The position numbers were made by a program, and so were the translations under genes. DNA of 64,000 nucleotides from Macrosoma leucophasiata (Eukaryota; Arthropoda; Insecta; Lepidoptera; Hedylidae): positions 806,001-870,000 of the forward strand of contig JAWQUS010000023.1 in the NCBI GenBank assembly GCA_036365455.1. The letters are read 5' to 3'. The notes beneath the pieces are model-generated. The model saw nothing but the letters and a program-made list of their open reading frames with translations, was not told the origin of the DNA and did not search any database. Shown piece by piece: positions 10,801 through 19,478 of the stretch. The number at the start of each line of letters is the position of its first letter. The first letter of the stretch is position 1.

Positions 10801-11085
10801 CACCATGGTCAGGAATAGCGAAGCTACCGGGGACTAGGGGCCGTTGTGGACTGGTGTGATGCATTTGGGGTGATTTGCCATAATCGCCACGCTTGGCATG
10901 CGGGTTGGCGATCGCAGTGGCGGCAATTTTATCACGGGACGCTGCTGCCCATCCCGGATACTCCTACCGCCATGGTTTGACCGCCATTGTTCGGTTGACT
11001 GACTGCACTAGAGGAAGAATTCCCTCCACTAGAAGAGAATTCTTCCGCTAGCGGGCGATGGGGTCGTCACATCCCGACGCCTATG
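7865..11085 (-). mobile_element. RTE-clade non-LTR retrotransposon, apparently full length
   Basis: The element runs on the minus strand. Its 5' untranslated region begins near GGCGTCGGGATGTGACGACC at about 11085, its single ORF fills 10864-7886, and it ends in an ATGATGATG tail at about 7868-7885. The short 3' region and simple trinucleotide tail are typical of RTE elements. A piece of the same 5' region (TGACTGACTGCACTA, TTCCGCTAG) reappears at 35374-35455. I found no clear target duplication. Confidence 0.85.
7886..10864 (-). CDS. RTE-type endonuclease / reverse transcriptase, intact ORF
   Basis: The 992-residue polyprotein nicks target DNA and reverse-transcribes its own RNA there. The N-terminal half (about 45-290) is an apurinic-type endonuclease: LATYNVRTLR with the catalytic Asn, LSEVRR with the Glu, VVMGDFNAKLG, and a SDHRLV end. 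The reverse transcriptase covers about 500-780, with RAPGDDGI, QAGFRKGFSTIDHI, FVDYEKAFDSV, RGVRQGDVISPKLF and the catalytic LRFADDIV. The C-terminus has KWQWAGHIARR and GRPPTRWTDD, usual in this clade. Length is about that of complete RTE ORFs, with no stop or frameshift. It starts at an ATG preceded by untranslated sequence. All the key motifs are present, so it could be active. Truncated relatives lie at 5107, 12717 and 58476. Confidence 0.93.
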   Translation of the reverse strand: MHHTSPQRPLVPGSFAIPDHGGTGHGNGGAGGAKNHREMPGYHTRRQLALATYNVRTLRTDEKVMELEEELSGLRWHIVGLSEVRRQGEDSITLKSGNLLYFREGDQLSQGGVGFIVHKSLVNNVVKIESVSSRVAYLILRITKRYSLKVIQVYAPTSAHSDDEVETMYEDISRAIHSSKTHYNVVMGDFNAKLGVRGDHELKVGRFGYGRRNARGQTLADFMEKESLFMMNSFFKKRECRKWTWISPDGATKNEIDFIMSTRRHIFSDVSVINSVKTGSDHRLVRGTLNIKVKIERSRLMKSTLRPAPAQIQNPESFQLELQNRFECLRECVDVDDYNNRLVETVRTAGSKFFKTRPTNKTKKISSSTLKLMEERRGMVLKSSEDALVYRRLNRQISKSLTRDLRHFNTDSIKAAIERHKGSKVFAKDLSLGQSRLTKLKTEDNRIVSSKPELAEEIERFYGQLYTIARPPVNSPAADPRAGLTRHYTEDIPDVSLDEISTALKQLKNNRAPGDDGITAELLKAGGRPVLEALQLMFNSVISEGKTPQAWHRSVVVLFFKKGDNTLLKNYRPIALLSHVYKLFSRVVTNRLSRRLDDFQPPEQAGFRKGFSTIDHIHTLRQVIQKTEEYNQPLCLAFVDYEKAFDSVEIWAVLQSLQRCQVDYRYIEVLRRLYENATMSVRLQDQNSKPIQLQRGVRQGDVISPKLFTAVLEDVFKLLDWNGLGININGEYISHLRFADDIVVMAETLEDLGTMLNGLSRASQRVGLKMNMDKTKIMSNVLVMPTPVMVEGTTLEVVDDYVYLGQTVQLGRSNFEKEVNRRIQLGWAAFGKLRYIFSSNLPQCLKKKVFDQCVLPVMTYGTETWSLTMGLIRRLKVTQRAMERAMLGVTLRDRIRNEEIRMRTKVTDIAHRIAKLKWQWAGHIARRTDGRWGRRVLEWRPRTGRRSVGRPPTRWTDDLVKVAGNRWMRAAQDRSLWHSLGEAFVQQWTSFG

Positions 11086-11099
11086 CCTTTTATAAATTG

Positions 11100-11782
11100 A
11101 CTAGCTGTTGCCCGCGGCTCCGCCCGCGTGTAGGTCGCTTTTCGTGTGGCAACTCATCAAATCATCCCATGGTATCCCACAGAAACATTTTTTCAAGATA
11201 AATACGCTTACACTAAACTATCTATAACATATAAGACCTATATGTTAAACCAAGTTACCCTCTGTGTATTTTTTTTTTGGTCGGGCTTTGTGTAGGCGGC
11301 CTGTCTCAAGACGGCACTAGTCTACTTCACCGGGCAATCGGCGAGCGCAGAAGGCGCTCCAGCCTAGCGGAACTGCCTAAGGGTGACCCATGCGGGTCCG
11401 TGCCTCGGCTTAGGACATTGCGGAGAGACATATGAGACATATGCGATTATGGGCGGTGCAACTTTCGCTCTACTCCATTCGGTTGGTGATAACCGGAATG
11501 TCATCCTCGCGGGGCCGGAGATAGGGTCGGGATCAGGGGCGGGCGCGGCGCGAAACGCGTCGGCGCGTTGTATTGATAGCGGTTTGTGCAGTGTGATTCT
11601 GTAAATGATTGTTCATAGCGGCGATGGCCAACGTGGTCTCATCGTCCGGATCTTTTAAGACGTGCCTTGGATGTGTGTGTTAAATTTCGTGAAAATCGGT
11701 TCAGCTGTTTTGGCGTGAAGGAGTAACAAACAAACAAACAAACAAACACACAAACTTTAGCATTTATAATATTAGTAGGATT
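11100..11782 (+). repeat. CTAGCTGTTGCCCGCGG interspersed repeat, split by an insertion
   Basis: It starts ACTAGCTGTTGCCCGCGG and ends TTATAATATTAGTAGGAT after an (AACA)n run. It aligns end to end with the shorter copy at 26497-26722 once 11265-11664 is removed. This pattern is very common in moth and butterfly genomes, but I do not assign it to a named class. Confidence 0.7.
11265..11664. mobile_element. About 400-bp GC-rich insertion of unknown class
   Basis: It begins after CCCTCTGTGT with a T-run, then GGTCGGGCTTTGTGTAGG, and ends near CTTGGATGTGTGT, interrupting the surrounding repeat. A shorter diverged relative lies at 52140-52310 (shared GTCTACTTCACCG, AGGACATATGCGATTA, CAACTTTCGCTC). 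No coding potential is seen. The T-run on the plus strand suggests an A-tailed retroposed element on the minus strand. Confidence 0.5.
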
Positions 11783-12149
11783 TGACTGATAATTACGTAT
11801 ATTGAACAAGAAATATTGCTCATCGACCTTAGGTAGGGTCTGTAGAGCGTTATCTCTTTCGCACCTTACCTATTTGCCGTTTGTCGAACATTTAGATCAA
11901 GTTTTGACCAATACCGCTCTATCATTGCTTACTTAGCCAGTGTGCTGTAGAGATAACGCTCTACGAAGTCGAAACTAGCCGATTGTCTCTTTGATGTGCA
12001 ATACTTCTTGATGAGCACTGAAAGATGTTTTCACGTCAGCTGACATGTTACTATGGGAAAGTGTGGTAAATTGAATGCAAAAAATATAGGTCAACAACCA
12101 TTTATCTTTGAATAGGTTACTAGTGGCTGAACTCAAATTCGTAGACCAT

Positions 12150-12535
12150 TGCATTAAATGCCTAATCTATGTAGCGCTAAAGGCTACGTCTAGTACTGTC
12201 GTTTTCCGGTTCTTTGGCGATGTATGGCCTTGCAATTTGCAAAAAAAGTAACAAATATCTTTAGCCCCAATAGCGACAACGCACCTAAGCGTAAGCGCCA
12301 CCGCTTTACCTAATCTATCTGCCGCCAAACGGTAGTGTTCAGGACTATCGTGTTCCGGTTAGATAGTAATATATGACCCCGCAATAACTCACAGAGACAT
12401 GACAACTTAAGTCTCAGGGGTGACAACGCAACTGCATTTTCACCTCTGGTTCTTGTGCCGGTGTTTATAGGCTGCAGTCATCATTTAACATCCATGTGAA
12501 CTGCATGCTAGTTTGCCACTATGGTTACATAAAAA
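12150..12535 (+). repeat. Two R310 pieces, the second nearly complete
   Basis: 12150-12260 is a very diverged piece (CCTAATCTATGTAGCGC). 12288-12535 lacks only the 5' end, carries CTATCGTGTTCCGGTTAGA and the second-subfamily middle (ATGACCCCGCAATAACTC), and ends TTACATAAAAA. Confidence 0.65.
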
Positions 12536-12544
12536 TTTTAAGCC

Positions 12545-13043
12545 TGGGGTCCAACCGCCTAACTCTTCACTCTTCGTTTAGCTGTCGATTTTGACATCGT
12601 CTTGTCAATTTTGTACCGCCTTATTTTTTTATGGAAGTGTTTTCGTCTGCAGGTATATACCTACTTAAGAGCAAAATATTTAAATAGGCGGTACGAAACT
12701 GACAAGATAGCGTCATCATCATCAAAAGACGTCTACTGCTGAACAAAGGCCTCCCCCAAAGATTGCCACAACGAACGGTCCTGGGCCGCCCTCATCCAGC
12801 GATTGCCCGCGACCTTCACCAGGTCGTCGGTCCATCTGTGTGGGAGGCCTGCCTATGCTTCGTTTTCCGGTACGTGGTCGCACTCTAGAACTGCTCTGCC
12901 CCAACGACCGTCAGTTCTTCGAGCTATGTGCCCTGCCCACTGCCACTTGAATCTCGCTATTCGGTGAGCTATATATGTCGGTAATTATGGTTCTCATGAT
13001 AACGTCATAAACGAGAACATTAGAGTTAGAAGTTCGACCCCCT
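12545..13043. mobile_element. MITE with about 80-bp imperfect inverted repeats, split by a LINE
   Basis: The left arm starts GGGGTCCAACCGCCTAACTC and continues through CTTGTCAATTTTGTACCGCC. The right arm, once the LINE piece is removed, is its imperfect mirror (GGCGGTACGAAACTGACAAG ... GTTCGACCCCC). Without the LINE the element is about 220 bp. Target duplications are not clear and superfamily is not assigned. Confidence 0.65.
12717..12997 (-). pseudogene. 5'-truncated RTE 3' end with 11-bp target duplication
   Basis: It is the last 280 bases of the RTE element, on the minus strand, closely related to 7868-8150 but with frameshifts in the coding part. GATAGCGTCAT (12706-12716) and GATAACGTCAT (12998-13008) flank it, one mismatch, which gives the insertion limits exactly. 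It landed in the right arm of the MITE at 12545-13043. Confidence 0.85.
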
Positions 13044-13065
13044 AACATAGTACAAATATACGTTG

Positions 13066-13212
13066 CAACGGCACACTCACACAAACATGCGCATTGACGA
13101 GACTCCTAAGCGGTTCTCGCAGTGCTGCAGTAGTGAGACGCCTACTCGCCTACTCGCGCATCGACGCTCGAATAGCGAGCGTCGATGCGCATGTTTGTGT
13201 GTGTGCCGTTTC
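13066..13212. repeat. Compound inverted repeat with perfect 15-bp core hairpin
   Basis: Outer arms CGGCACACTCACACAAACAT and its near mirror ending GTGTGTGTGCCG enclose a perfect inner hairpin: 13156-13170 and 13176-13190, loop AATAG. The right inner arm runs straight into the right outer arm. It resembles a foldback element with a partly duplicated arm. Confidence 0.7.
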
Positions 13213-13529
13213 GAACGTTTTGTACGTAGTTTCCATACCGTTCATATCTGTACTGTGCCCCTGATCTGTCTCGAAGAGTGTCTGGGTCATCTTTCCATTG
13301 TGAAAGCTTAGATCACTTAAACTCTATTTCATCGCCAGACATTTTCCACTCACTTTTCAATTACATTCAGTCATTCGGACCGTGTCAATAGAATATTCCG
13401 ATAAATCAACCGTTAATGCCGAACTTTCGTTATGTTTTTAAGGAAAATTCGTCACGTTATGGATATTGTATTAAATAGAATGGTCAGTGTTAACAAATTT
13501 GGTAATATCTCATAATTGGTTGTATTTTT

Positions 13530-13692
13530 TCTGGTGATAGAGTTCCAGTGTCCAGGAACAGGAGGACGTAAGCACCACTGCGTTTCATAGGTGGTTACAC
13601 ATCTGCATTTTGACCTTTGATTTTGTGTAGATGTCTATAGGCTTATCATCACTTAACATTCATGTGACCTGCATACTTGTTTGCCAACTTGA
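13530..13692 (+). repeat. R310 copy with internal deletion
   Basis: The 5' start (CTGGTGATAGAGTTCCAGTG) is joined to the 3' half (CATCTGCATTTTGACC to CTTGTTTGCC), with about 110 bases lost between. It lies head-on against the minus copies that follow. Confidence 0.7.
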
Positions 13693-14066
13693 CTGCAGTC
13701 TATCGACATTTACACAAAAACCAGAGGTCAAAATGCAGATGCGTTGCCAGTGCTGAGACCCGACGGCAGATAGATTATATTTTTTTTAATGTATCAAAAG
13801 TGGAAAACAAGCATGCAGTTCACGTTGATGTTAAGTGATGACTACAGCCTGACTACACCGACACAATGACCAGAGGTCGAAATGCAGATGCGTTGCCACT
13901 CCGAGGCCTAAGGTGGCGGTGGTGGTGGCTCAGTGCCGGAAATTACAAGGCCGTACATTACCACCTGACCGGAACACGATAGTGCTGAACACTACCATTC
14001 AGCGGCAAGTATATTAGGTAATGCGGTGGTGCCTACGCCCTCAAACTCCTGCACTGGAACTACGGG
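13691..14066 (-). repeat. R310 fragment plus near-complete R310 copy
   Basis: 13691-13772 is a piece of the family's second half. 13773-14066 is a nearly complete minus copy (T-run, GCATGCAGTTCACGTTGATG, CCTGACCGGAACACG, GTGGTGCCTACGCCC). A small GGTGGCGGTGGTGGTGGC run interrupts the middle. Confidence 0.75.
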
Positions 14067-14247
14067 CTGTTACTGAAATAAGTAACGTGTTACCATGAGA
14101 TTGCCATCAGGACCACGTAACAAGAGTGTGAGCGCAGCAAGACGACATTGTTTTATCTTCACTTACCTACCTTTATATCTGTGAGGAAACAATATAACGG
14201 ATGTCAATCAACAATCTGATTGTTTCCGATATATTTTTAGGGTCCAG

Positions 14248-14682
14248 TGTCAATTTTTTTTTTGTAAAGGAATGTGGCAAACAAGCCTGCAGTTTACATT
14301 GATGGTAGCATAGTAGCCTACAACTACACGAAAACAGAGCTCAAAATGCAAATACGTTGTCACACCTGAGACCTGAGTTGTTATGTCTCTGTATTTTTTT
14401 TTATGTTATGGAAGTGGCAAACAAGCATGCAGTTCACATTGATGTTAAGTGATGACTGCAGCCTGTAGACACCCTCACAAAGACCAAGGTCAAAATGCAG
14501 ATGCGTTACCACTTCTGAGGCCTAAGGTATTATGGCGCCTTGCCGGAAATTACAGGACCGTACATTACCACCTGACCGGAACACGATATTGCTGAACAGT
14601 ACCATGTAGCGGCAAGTATATTGGGTAATGTGGTGGTGCCTACGCCCACGAGCTCAGTCACTGAAACTCTACCACCAGTAAA
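14248..14682 (-). repeat. R310 copy abutting a partial R310 copy
   Basis: 14393-14682 is complete, from the T-rich end to ACTCTACCACCAGTAAA. 14248-14392 is a partial copy in the same orientation that stops exactly where the complete one starts, after TTATGTCTCTGT. The complete copy therefore probably landed in the older one. Confidence 0.75.
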
Positions 14683-14799
14683 AAAGGTAAAACGATATAC
14701 TTTAGCTAGAAATACATGATAATCGTACTTATCCTCAGAAGGCTAGTGGCAGCCATTGAGGTATATATAGTGGCAGCAAACATTACTGGCTTGCTGGGG

Positions 14800-15011
14800 G
14801 GTCAGAGGGGTAAATCTTGTTGGGATTTTGCATTTATCGGCAGTTTCCTAGTCCCCTCGGAGTTTGGTAATGTGCTCGGTCCACAGGCTCGCCGTTACAT
14901 GGGCCAAAGTTTAACCGGCGAATCGTGGGTGTTTGCACGTATGCTTGAATGCATGCTTTTACCTCTGCTTATCCCTTCGGGGATTACACGCGTGAAGATG
15001 CGTTTACGTTA
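14800..15011 (+). repeat. tRNA-derived SINE, 5'-truncated
   Basis: The tRNA head is missing. The body (GTAATGTGCTCGG, ATGGGCCAAAGTTTAACCGG, ATCGTGGGTGTTTGC) and the end (CACGCGTGAAGATGCG) match the reference SINE. Confidence 0.75.
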
Positions 15012-15450
15012 ACAAAATAGACGAGTGTATTATGATGACATATTATTATAAAATTCATTAATTGTACGGAACCCTGTGATACAGATTCCGACTCGTATTT
15101 GTCCGTTTTGTTTCGCAACGTCCATTACGCACGCACGTTGACGTGTGAATTGAATGTGACACAAAGGTTTTTGCCCGGTTTTTGGGAGTTTCTACCCAGT
15201 GGGGCGCCTTTTATGTGACATTGAATAGAGGTGTTAAATCTAAATGGATGTTCTATGGGAATATGTTTCAAATAGATAACTGAGAAGCTTTTTTGCCGCA
15301 TTTTTCAATGTGATATTGGTGGGCGCTAGCTTTACTTACAAAAGAGGTGTATACTTAAATAAATAATATAAAGGTGTAACTGCTGGAGTACAGTTATAAT
15401 TAGAGTTAATTAAAAAATGGTCACTGTTCATGACTTTGACCTGACTAAAG

Positions 15451-15652
15451 GACACGGTATTCAGGGTACGATAGCAAGGGTCAGGGCAGTGTAATAACAT
15501 TTAGGGAGTCAGGGCACTAATTAGGGCGACCGGAGCGGCCCGTGTATTTGTACTGCTATTGAGTTAGGGCGCTGTCGACCGGATAGTGTAATAAGCGGGA
15601 ACACGGCGCGAGGCCACGCTCACCCTTTCTGCCGGACCCTGAATACCGTGTC
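15451..15652. mobile_element. 202-bp element with perfect 17-bp terminal inverted repeats
   Basis: GACACGGTATTCAGGGT at 15451-15467 is mirrored exactly at 15636-15652. The interior has repeated TTAGGGC and GTAATAA motifs and no ORF. It is a MITE by structure; target duplication and superfamily are unclear. No other copy was seen in this window. Confidence 0.65.
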
Positions 15653-15683
15653 GTGTAATAGCCTTTTAACTAATCAATAAAAA

Positions 15684-15838
15684 ACATAAAACAACTTAAA
15701 CCTCAGGGGTGGCAACATAGTTGCATTTCAATCCCTGGTTTATATATTATGTAGGAAGGTTTGTATAGGTTGCAGTTGTCAATTCATCAAACATCCTTTG
15801 GTACTGCATGCTCGTTTTCCACTTTTGCGACATAAAAA
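15684..15838 (+). repeat. R310 3' half, diverged
   Basis: It covers CTTAAACCTCAGGGGTGGC to GACATAAAAAA. The subfamily marker CTCAGGGGTGGCAAC is preserved. Confidence 0.65.
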
Positions 15839-16029
15839 AGTATAGTTATAATGATAGTTTTATACTCTTTTGTACCACAGCCTAATGATTGTAAACTGTG
15901 CTATTATAACATATACTTTATACATGATCACGCATCTACTTCCTAGAAACTATAGATTTTAGAAGGATAGCATTTAAAATTATATTTTACACTGGAGTCT
16001 GGCTTAAACAATAGGTTATTATAATAATA

Positions 16030-16350
16030 ATAATGGCAATCCATTATACGTTTCACTGCTGGGCACGAGTCTCTCCCCTTTTTGGGGGGAGGCCTGGAGC
16101 TTACTCCACCACGCTGCTCCAATGCGGATTGGTGGAGGTGGGTTGGTTAGTGTCCAACCCGCTGTCGGATGTTTTCAAACCGCCCATAAGGCCTCCGACA
16201 AGGTTTCAACGACTGCTGTCGAAGCACGGAATCGCGCATTTAATTTGCCACTAGCGGTCACCCATCACACTACCCGACCGCGCCCGAAGTGCTTAACCGA
16301 GTAGATCGCTTATGATCTACACCAGCCGCTGGGCCATGCGCGCTTCAAGC
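16030..16350 (-). mobile_element. 5S-rRNA-derived SINE
   Basis: On the minus strand the head contains GGTTAAGCACTTCGGGCGCG and TGATGGGTGACCG, in the order and near spacing of the 5S rRNA A box and C box (internal pol III promoter). The tail is unrelated, ends CCCAGCAGTGAAACG and a TTATTATTATTA run, and probably comes from a partner LINE. Better preserved copies are at 37025 (minus) and 57508 (plus). Confidence 0.7.
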
Positions 16351-16769
16351 AATAAATTAATTCGCCTGAATCCGTTCATTGAAATACTGTAGGTACCAAA
16401 GACTATATTGAGATTAGCCCTTTTCATGCGTCATATTAAAAAAAACACATCAACTATATGTCATCGCAATTTTAAACACAGTAATCTGTCCAAAGCAAAA
16501 AAAAGAGAAGCTCTATGCGAGACATGATACTACGAATTACCTCTTGTTATTATATCAAAGATATATAAATATATTTGACATAGTATACAAGAATACAAAT
16601 ATAATTAAAGTGTTGTACACACGAGTGAATGCAGCGGGATCATTGTGTGGACTGTGGAGCAACATAATTAGGCGTAATCCACATTGAGATGTATGGACAG
16701 AATTTTACGCTCATTTCTCGATAATGGCGCATCCATCTCTGACAAACTAGCGCCTAGGGTTGTCAATGC

Positions 16770-16772
<3 letters not shown>

Positions 16773-16805
<33 letters not shown>
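16773..16805. repeat. (AT)n microsatellite
   Basis: Thirty-odd bases of alternating AT, just upstream of a SINE. Confidence 0.95.
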
Positions 16806-16808
<3 letters not shown>

Positions 16809-16846
16809 ACATATTTTATTTATTTTATTTCATCAAAAAGATGGTT

Positions 16847-17127
16847 TAGCTGCCTCGGTAGCCTATTAATAGCAGGCCACTTCTACTACGCTGAGGTCCC
16901 GGGTTCGAATCCCGGGTCGACGGCTATCAGAGATAATGGTGTATTGTAACTGGTCTTTATCTCTGATACTATTGGGATTTTTACCATTTTCTGTAGTTTT
17001 CAATGTCAACGTGTGGCAATGTGCCCGGAGAGGTCAACAGACTCGCCAACAGTATCGTGGGTGTTTGCATGCATTTCCCTCTGCCTAACCTTACGGGGAT
17101 TGCAGGCGTGAAATTCCGTTACTTAAA
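16847..17127 (+). mobile_element. tRNA-derived SINE, near-complete
   Basis: The head GCCTCGGTAGCC and an excellent B box GGGTTCGAATCCCGGG are present. The body has small deletions, including loss of part of the TTTCCAG/CCTCGAAGTT stretch. It ends GGCGTGAAATTCCGTTAC. Confidence 0.85.
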
Positions 17128-17733
17128 AGACGGGACTCCTTATATATGTCTCATCGTGTGGCTTAAAACCTTGAATCTTTCCTCTTTGCTTAAAACAATA
17201 CCGACCTGACAGAATAACACTTATCTCGGTAAATGTAAGTACGATATTGATAAATTTTAGATATACCTAAACCTTCCTCAGAAAATCTTCTTTCCAGCAT
17301 TTAAACAGAAAAAAAATCCGTTCACAACTTTCCGAGATTAGAGCATACATACAGACAGAGAAATTAGGGCGACTTTACTTTATAATATATACTGATCTTT
17401 GTCTGTAATTTAATAAAAACAAATCTCATCTTCATTTGGTCTACTTAACCTCATTAAGCAATTTAAAATATATAAAAACTGGTTTGGGACCAGGTTTATT
17501 ATTGTGTGTCCCAACCCTAGCCATGATGGATGGCAGCCGGCTACGACAAAAGACCGCTGACAATGCACCTACCTTTATCTCCAATTATCCCTTCGCGTGG
17601 TCAAAATTCTGTCCACCCGCGGGAAACCTTCCGGGCAAAAAACATCAAATACGAGATATTTTGATAAGCGAGATATAATCGAGTCTCTAATGATAAGAAT
17701 GAATACCCGAGAAAAAGAAATGAGTAAATATTA

Positions 17734-18019
17734 TACTGGTGGTAGAGTTCCAGTGTAGGAGCTCGAGGGCGTAGGCACCACCGCATTACCTGATTTATCT
17801 GCCGCTAAATGGTAGTGTTCAGCACTATTGTGTTGCGGTTAGATGGTTATGTATGGCCCCGTAATAACTATCACAAAGACTTAATAACTTAAGTCTCAGG
17901 GGTGGCAACGCATCTGCATTTTGAACTCGGGTCGTTGTGTAAATGTCTATAGGCTGCAGTCTTCACTTAACATCAATCTGTTCTGCAGGCTTGTTTGCCG
18001 CTTTCGTTACATAAAAAAA
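17734..18019 (+). repeat. R310 repeat, full length, second subfamily
   Basis: It starts TACTGGTGGTAGAGTTCCAG and ends TTACATAAAAAAAG. It carries the second-subfamily markers GTAGGAGCTCGAGGGCGTAG and GGCCCCGTAATAACTATCAC, and is the best reference for that subfamily. Confidence 0.85.
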
Positions 18020-18936
18020 GGGAAAAATTACCGCTTTCGCATCCCTATAGATTAGTACGTATTAATGGTAGTAATGTAGGTAACATTACAACCGTGCGAA
18101 GCCGGGGAAGGCCGATATACTACTGAAATCTTGTTTTTTATTACTTATGACCTTTCAAGTTAATTTTTCGAATTTAAATCGTTAATTAGAATTAAACAAA
18201 ATTCTTCACTCAGAATATGACATTATATGAATTAAAACTCTCTGTTGCAAAAATATCCAGTTCTGTTTACTAGCATTTTGTTTGTTTATACACACAAAGA
18301 TTAATACAAAATACACATTCACAGTCCCTTCACATGTTTAGTAAATTAAAGATAACTATATTGAGAGTAAATAAATAAAAATACACCAAGCATCATTCGG
18401 AATATGTGTCACCGCATACCTAATTGATCAAGGTGGGTCATTAATATATATCTTTATGCAACATTTTATCTTTGACCAAATTAAAGAGCAATACAAACAA
18501 GTTCAATTTGGAAAACGAAGGTCCTTAAATACATTGAAATGTTCTTAATACTGTTCAAAGACCCAGGGACACTAATGTCTTTATTTTTATATCTGATACA
18601 AAAGCTTTTAAATACGCAATATTAGCAATAATACGCACTTTAAAACGAGTTGAAACTTTTAGTACGTTAGTGTTAGTACTTAATAAGTAATTAGCAGTTG
18701 TTAATAAACAACACGGACTAAATTCCGTTTTCCAAAAGTCCTATATCTTTTCATTTTTGGTAATTTCACAGGTTACGACGTATTTTAAGGGTTCAGATTG
18801 GACTGCCAGATATATAAACTAATGCAAAATTTTTTGTTAATGAAGACCGAGCGGTATTCTCACAAAGATTTATTTTAAATGTAGAACGAACTACAATATT
18901 GTTCAAAAGTGTCATTGAATAACATTACAATCATAT
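18020..18936. other. Non-coding DNA downstream of the zinc-finger gene
   Basis: A short minus-strand piece near 18080-18112 (GCGAAGCCGGGG) belongs to the repeat at 49132. The rest is AT-rich and without visible genes; part should be the 3' untranslated region and flank of the minus-strand gene ending at 18937. Confidence 0.5.
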
Positions 18937-19117
18937 CTATTTCAACAGCATCAAACTAGAAGATACATCATGCTTTTTGCCGAACCTCCTAGCGCAGGAC
19001 TCTTGGTGCAGTTCACAGCAGTAGGCCCTGGTGAAGTGCTGACCGCAGTACTGGCATCTAAACAGTCCTATACGTCGTCGTGCCTCGTCTAAAGCATGTC
19101 GGCATACGCAGCAGTCT
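18937..19117 (-). CDS. Zinc-finger protein, terminal exon
   Basis: Preceded on the minus strand by a splice acceptor (CCACAG), the exon reads DCCVCRHALDEARRR and CQYCGQHFTRAYCCELHQESC, and ends SSSLMLLK and a TAG. The first base completes a split Arg codon from the upstream exon, so the frame is fixed by two independent sites. It carries two Cys pairs and a C2HC-like finger (CxxC, then H and C), so the protein ends in a small zinc-binding cluster. The codon pattern is clearly coding. The intron is 361 bases (19118-19478). Confidence 0.75.
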
Positions 19118-19478
19118 CTGTGGAGAGCGAAAATAAATGTTACATACTTCGATGAACAGATAAACTGGCCTCGTTCTATTTACATTCTTGCAAGGTATTG
19201 TAGCTAAAGCGTATGCCAACTAATTCTTACAATTCTATACTTGTGGTAGGTACCAGAAAACTGCAGATAGATACCCTAAGAGCTTTACTTACTAAGCTTG
19301 CAAGATGTAATCTATGGAAGCAGAATAATTCTTTATTTTAAACTTGATCTAAATTATTTCAATCATATAAAGTCACATTCAAACACGAATGCACGGCACC
19401 GAAATTTACAAATGTATGTCCATTTTGAAAAATTAATGCAGCTAATTAGCTTTTGATGCATTTTTTTCTGATGATTAC

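Noticed and set aside
16850..16920. tRNA-like sequence with A and B boxes
   Set aside because: It is the head of a SINE that is repeated at 5736, 26152, 37905 and 54130 with the same unrelated body; it does not stand alone as a tRNA gene.
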